Below, piece after piece: positions 17,625 through 21,910 of a stretch of DNA of 21,910 bases. The first letter of the stretch is position 1, and every line of letters begins with the position of its first letter. Under the pieces are notes generated by a model. That model searched no databases, had not been told where the DNA came from, and worked only from the letters and a program-made list of their open reading frames with translations. Source of the DNA: CAIVSN01 sp036171455 (GTDB taxonomy: Bacteria; Patescibacteriota; Gracilibacteria; BD1-5; UBA2023). Both the position numbers and the translations under genes were made by a program. The DNA is taken from NCBI GenBank assembly GCA_036171455.1, contig JAVHRB010000008.1, positions 1 through 21,910 of the forward strand. The letters are read 5' to 3'.

Positions 17625-18689
17625 ATGATGCACAATAATGATGAACTTGCAACGCGAGAATATATTCCGAACGGAAAAACAGCGGTTTCGGAAGTTTTCG
17701 TCGATTTCACGGTTCCCGTGATTGACCATTTCGGCGACATGGGTTTCGCGCTTTCTCTCGCGCTTTCCCTGATACTGCGAAGCCCAAAATACCGAGTCCG
17801 GTTTTTTAGCGAAGATTCGGATTTGTTCCAAAAAATGTTAGGTGGTAAAATTCCAGAACGGCTTTCGTATTTCCCTCTGCACGACTGGGGAACATCAAAC
17901 CGAACCAGTATCCGATGTAATTTTTTCGGATACAAAATCCAGGAAAGTGAACTGTTCGGATACGAAAATCCAAAAAAAATCCTGAATTTCGACTACTTGC
18001 AGTTCCACCGTGGCACCGGACCGGCGAATCCGGGAATATCATCCCTGCACGGTACCGAATACGAACTCGGCGGGAAAAAGATAGTTCATCTGGTACCTTC
18101 TCTCCTGGCAGAAGGCGGCGGAGTGGCAATTCCACATAATAGCAATTTCATGAATCGAGGAGAATTTTTACAAAAAATGAAGCTGCCGAGCGAACTTTCC
18201 GATAAAAAATGGTGCAGCGTGTTCGTTTATCCAAATACCCTCGAACGGATTTTGAGTTTTGCTACGAAACATCCGAATTGGGTATTTTTTGTATGCTGAA
18301 ACACTACAATCATCAGTAAAAACATCGTTTGACTCCCATTTCTGCCATTACAAACCTATTCGGAATTCCTCTGACTTTGCGATACAAACATGGTGCGCGG
18401 GGAAAATAGTCTCGTATCCGCGATACTCACTGGTAAGCCGTTCCTTTGGGATATCTATCTGGAAAAAAATGGGGCTCACCGAGAAAAAATGGCGGATTTC
18501 GGCAAATTTGTTGATACACTCATCGATTGGAGCAGTACACTCAGTGAATTCTTGGAAAGCGAAAATACCGAAGCAAGTTTGGAAAAGCTGTTCAGTATGG
18601 AAAAAGAAGGATTCGAGAAAATGGCCGAAGTAGTACGGAAACGGGATATTTTGGAAACGTTGCTGCGGTATTGTTCGCATAGACTCTAG
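17625..18689 (+). CDS. earP: EarP-like EF-P arginine rhamnosyltransferase (three UGA-Gly)
   Basis: EarP transfers rhamnose from dTDP-rhamnose to a conserved arginine of elongation factor P (GT-B fold, DUF2331/GT104). UGA codons 225, 236 and 250 join two visible fragments into 354 residues, near the family's usual 370-380. The N-terminus shows VPVIDHFGDMGFAL, with Asp34 and Asp38 matching the two N-terminal catalytic-site aspartates (VIDNFGDIGV in proteobacteria). After the joins come PFLPLQTYSEFL-Gly-LCD, then NMVRGENSLVSA with Glu260 matching the essential RGED glutamate, and GKPFLWDIYLEKNGAH, matching GKPFVWxIYPQxxxAH. ILNFDYLQF also fits. The stop is TAG. EF-P and rhamnose-synthesis genes are not in the window. 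The start is the ATG at 17625; ATG 17628 is a near alternative. Confidence 0.85.
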
Positions 18690-18692
18690 GTG

Positions 18693-18897
18693 ACTGAAGT
18701 AGTTCAGTTATACCAAATTAACGTAAATCGCAGCACTTCCCGCGAGCGTGACCGGGAGGATATGTTTTCGTTTCCGAGCTTGTCCGGCGCGGTCTGGACC
18801 GAAGGAAAAGAAAACATATCCTCCCGAGGCAGTGAGCAAATGGAGTTAAGTAATTTGGTATTAGATAAGAAAAGATAGATCTAAACAGGACTACTTC
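18693..18897. repeat. nested foldback element of about 205 bp
   Basis: Three nested inverted repeats share one centre. The inner arm GGGAGGATATGTTTTC (18754-18769) pairs perfectly over 16 bp with 18810-18825, and the stem continues through TTTCC/GGAAA and GTCC/GGAC towards the loop. The middle arm ATACCAAATTA (18710-18720) pairs perfectly over 11 bp with 18851-18861. The outer arm GAAGTAGTTCAGTT (18696-18709) matches 18884-18897 at 12 of 14 positions. It lies right after the EarP-like stop and before the convergent pilin-like gene. There is no T-run, so it is not a standard terminator. A MITE-like element or structured RNA is possible. Confidence 0.75.
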
Positions 18898-19001
18898 GAG
18901 AAAAAATCAACGATATTCTAAAACTCGGTGTAATCAAAGAGATACAGTATATTATAACGGTCGATAATTATATACACTTCTACTCTATAGTTCACGCGTA
19001 A
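18885..19001 (+). pseudogene. possible ORF remnant beside the foldback
   Basis: From 18885 the plus strand stays open for 38 codons to TAA at 18999-19001 with a protein-like string that includes LREKINDILKLGVIKEI. It has no start codon and is preceded in frame by TAG and TAA. The same frame is also open through the foldback from GTG 18690 to 18878. It may be the decayed tail of a gene or a chance frame; I recognise no family. The remaining bases up to 19036 show nothing clear. Confidence 0.2.
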
Positions 19002-19036
19002 ATAGAACAGCTACTATGAAATACTCCTATAATCCA

Positions 19037-21781
19037 CTATGGTAGTTTATCGTTCGTGGAACAAAGGTATTTCGAAGTTGAATGCATACAATTATAGTCA
19101 TTGAAACCTTGTCATGCTTCTACTGTGGCAGAAGTTATACCTGCATATAATGCTAACCAACATCCAGCGGTATAATCCCCGTTCGGTTCGGTAAAAACAG
19201 TATCTCGTATCCACCACTGTTTTCCATCGAGGGCTTGCCAATCAGTACATCCAGATCCAAATCTTGTTGGATCTCTCATAATACATCCAGTGTAATTTCA
19301 TACTTTACTATTGTAAATTCATGGAACCGTAGCAAAATACGAAGAGTCATATATTGACAACATAGAGAGCCAATGAGATTTGGATCGAGGAATAACCATC
19401 TGCAGTCACAATACCTTACAACTGTCATTATCAGTATATTTGGAAGTAGGCAATCCACCGGTAGTTACAGCATAGTAGGTATATCCACCCCCATCCGTAT
19501 TCATATCACAATAGACATTGAATGGTGCTGTAGCTCAATTTCCATCAGGATCTATCGTATACGTACCATCAGTAACATTTTCTGGATGTGCTGTTTTTAT
19601 AGCAAGACAACTGTTTGGCACACAACTCACCCCATCGCTCGCATACCCCGCCGCACACGTCCAAGGACACGTATTACTCGTGAGTTCTGAAGAAGCAGTG
19701 TAGCTGGAATTTGCCGGCTTATTGGTACAGTTCTTGAAACCTATCTGTCCCGGCAAATCCTGGTACTGTCCTGTGGTACAAGGGGGCTGAGTAGTCTGTC
19801 CGCTGGTAGCCACGTAGTTTCCCGCAGATGCCGCGGTACAAGCAGTATTGTTCCAAAAGTATCCAGCGTTACATTTGTAATTACAGCTTGAGGTACTACT
19901 GGTGAGATTATGAGTTGGGGAAGTATCCGCTGGCAACCAAGCCGTACCGTTCCAAGTCTGAAGATAACTCGAAACCGTATTCCAGGTCGTATTTGAAGGA
20001 TTTGCTGCACAGGTGAAGGTCCGAGTATCTGCGACACAGGATCCAGCGTTCAGGGTATAGTGCGAGTTACATACTACCGTATTCGCCGTTTCGGATGTTG
20101 GAGGGTTTACGGTTCCTGCCGTACATCCATAAGTGGCCGAGAACGTCTGAGTTCCGTTCGTCACTTGTACAGCGGCAGAAGTAACTCCCGTCGTATTTCC
20201 AGATGGGATTTCCGGCACGGAGTAAGTATGCCCATTGTTTGTGTACGTTCCCGCCACACACGCATTTGCACTACAGCTTCCGGTAATATCGCTTACATTT
20301 CCCGTTAGACTTGCTGGTCCATTCGTACTGGTCGTACAGGTATATCCTGAACGACTCGCGGATATAGTGTTGCATACACTTCCATAAGGTAATGATAGAG
20401 TAAAGTTTCCGTTCGTATCTGCGATGACACTACTGCCACATACCGAGATAGATTGGTTTGCTGCATTATTTCCAAAGCTTCCAGAGACCGTATAATGGTT
20501 GAGGGTACAGATGGAGTTGGTTTGGTCCCAGGAATATCCTACGTTGCAATCATAGGTGCATATTCCAGCAGTAGCGTTCCGAGCATAGGTATACACCGGG
20601 TTCCAAGCATTTCCATCCCAGGTCTGAGTCCAAGAGGTACCAGTGGAAGTATTGTGAGCATTGGAAATGATGCTTCCATTACAGGCAGGAGCAATCTGAG
20701 TATCTGCGACACAGGTATCGCTACCATTCCAGGTATAGTGAGCATCACAGGCAAAAGTACAGACTCCCGCACCTGCCCCGAACGTCCAATTCGTAGAAAC
20801 CGATTGGGTACTTCCGGAGAACATAGTCGCATGTAGAGGAATACTGCCTCCACAGAGATTTGCGGTACAGAGGTTGTTTCCAGTGTTCACGAATCCAGAA
20901 GTACAGGATACTACGGTATTCTCCGGAGCCGTCGCGGTATCGAGGACTCCGTTGGTACAGGTGACCGAGAGAGAACCCGTACCAGAACCATTGGATACCG
21001 TTACGGGTTTGGAGAAGGATTTGGTCTCGTGATGAGCGAGAGAGGTGATATTGTAGCCGTTATAGAATACAGGATTACACGGAATCGTGTTGGTAGCTGC
21101 CCCAAGGAGTTGGTTAATGAGAACGTCTCCGGTTCCCGTGCTTTTCCCGGCTCCAAAAGCGTCTCCTCCGAAGTAGGCCACGTAGGAGGAAGTGTCGATA
21201 GTACTGAGGTTAATACCGGTCGCGGTGGTGGAACTTTGGAGGGGGGATTGATCAGCTCCAGAAGTGAGAATTCCTACCATATCTCCGGCAACGTAGATAT
21301 GACGATCGAGAGAGTCCGCCGCAAATACATAATCTACTGGATTGAGATATGACATAACTTTGACGTTCTCTCCGGATTCGAGGTAGGCGAGGAGTTGGGA
21401 TTTCTTTTGGGAGGCGTCTATGGCATAGGTATATCGGCTCTTGTCTTTGGGATCGAGTGAGAGGGTGTTCATACCAATGCTCCGGGAGATGTCTGCTCCG
21501 AGGTATCCCTGATAGGAGATGAGGACTCTCGTACCGCTCTTTATTTCTATGGCAGACTCGGGAATGGGAAAGGTCGTGGTTTTAATCTGGAGGATGGCCA
21601 GGGCTTTGAGATTGTTTTGTATATCCGATATACGCACACTATCCCGTGCCGTAGCCCCATAGTTCTTCATCGCAATGAACCCAAGAGTTCCGAGGATTGC
21701 AAGTATTGTGATAACAACTATGAGCTCTATGAGGGTGAAACCAAGTGGGAAGAATGGTTTTTTTGTTTTGTGTGGGATCAT
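19037..21781 (-). CDS. giant type IV pilin-like surface protein with Cys-rich modules and fibrinogen-like C-terminus (five UGA-Gly)
   Basis: A 914-residue secreted or pilus-associated protein when UGA is read as glycine (codons 749, 792, 821, 828, 890) and the stop is TAG 19037-19039. The N-terminus is a class III signal: FFPLG/FTLIELIVVITILAIL, with cleavage expected after Gly14 and Glu19 as mature Glu5. A pilin-like region runs to about residue 200. Then come roughly 500 residues rich in Ser, Thr, Asn and Cys, with repeated modules of the CxxxCNxGYxW kind (near 390-425 and 595-650) and a GQTTQPPCTTGQYQ stretch like ephrin-receptor/GCC2 repeats (near 660). From about 724 the sequence SCLAIKTAHP through FNVYCDMNTDGGGYT resembles the start of fibrinogen-related domains, ending NCMHSTSKYLCSTND. 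Likely an adhesin-type minor pilin. ATG 21781 is chosen because the prepilin motif follows directly. Confidence 0.88.
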
Positions 21782-21808
21782 AGGTGAAGAAGAGAAAATA
21801 GAATTTAT

Positions 21809-21836
21809 AGCATATATAGTATTGATTTTTCGTAAA
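21809..21836 (-). promoter_or_regulatory. possible promoter of the pilin-like gene
   Basis: Minus-strand TTTACG (21836-21831) and TATGCT (21814-21809) with a 16-base spacer, about 28 bases upstream of the ATG at 21781. A perfect 13-bp palindrome AATTGC-A-GCAATT lies further upstream at 21863-21875 and could be a regulator site. Confidence 0.4.
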
Positions 21837-21910
21837 ACAAATTTATTTAGAAACACTGTTACAATTGCAGCAATTAGGTTTACATCATTCCCTCTTGCAA
21901 ACAAGAAACA

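Noticed and set aside
18690..18878. 62-residue plus-strand ORF after the EarP-like gene
   Set aside because: It consists largely of the foldback arms and starts with GTG at the stop of the previous gene; DNA structure explains it better.
1..21910. CRISPR array or intact insertion sequence
   Set aside because: No regularly spaced direct repeats and no transposase-like frame were seen on either strand.

Overview
The window reads as chromosomal DNA from a candidate-phyla-radiation bacterium that uses genetic code 25, in which UGA means glycine (Gracilibacteria/BD1-5 or Absconditabacteria/SR1; I cannot separate these from the sequence). Ten of the fifteen main protein genes contain in-frame TGA codons, 29 by my count. 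Those I can align from memory with well-known families fall on conserved glycines: five in CTP synthase, two in the lipoyl motif of a membrane fusion protein, two before the Walker A of an ABC ATPase, and one in SufB. Every gene ends in TAA or TAG. Read with the standard code, most of these genes look falsely split.

Layout. 1-230: two CAT-anticodon tRNA genes on the minus strand (initiator Met, cut by the window edge, and a second Met-type tRNA) with their promoter and a terminator. 390-2534: fusA (EF-G), plus strand. 2602-5121: a one-pass membrane protein of unknown function downstream of lysS, minus strand. 5348-7059: pyrG, plus strand, preceded by a promoter, a possible 11-residue leader peptide and an intrinsic terminator just before the pyrG start, which looks like an attenuator. 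7162-12375: a SUF iron-sulfur cluster operon on the minus strand (sufC-sufB-gap-sufD-sufS-sufU) with a 27-bp dyad lying between the -10 box and the sufC start codon. 12456-16493: a MacAB-like exporter on the minus strand (membrane fusion protein, ATPase, permease). 16595-17530: a NOL1/NOP2/Sun-family rRNA m5C methyltransferase, minus strand. 17625-18689: an EarP-like EF-P arginine rhamnosyltransferase, plus strand, apparently leaderless. 18690-19036: a non-coding gap dominated by a nested foldback. 19037-21781: a very large type IV pilin-like surface protein, minus strand.

The genes cover translation (tRNAs, EF-G, LysRS, rRNA methylase, EF-P modification), nucleotide supply (PyrG), Fe-S assembly (Suf) and the cell surface (exporter, giant pilin-like protein). 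Recognisable Shine-Dalgarno sequences are almost absent ahead of the start codons, while good sigma70-type -35/-10 pairs with 16-bp spacers recur. The most interesting items are the UGA recoding, the pyrG leader, the suf operator-like dyad, the EarP homologue, and the two foldback elements.
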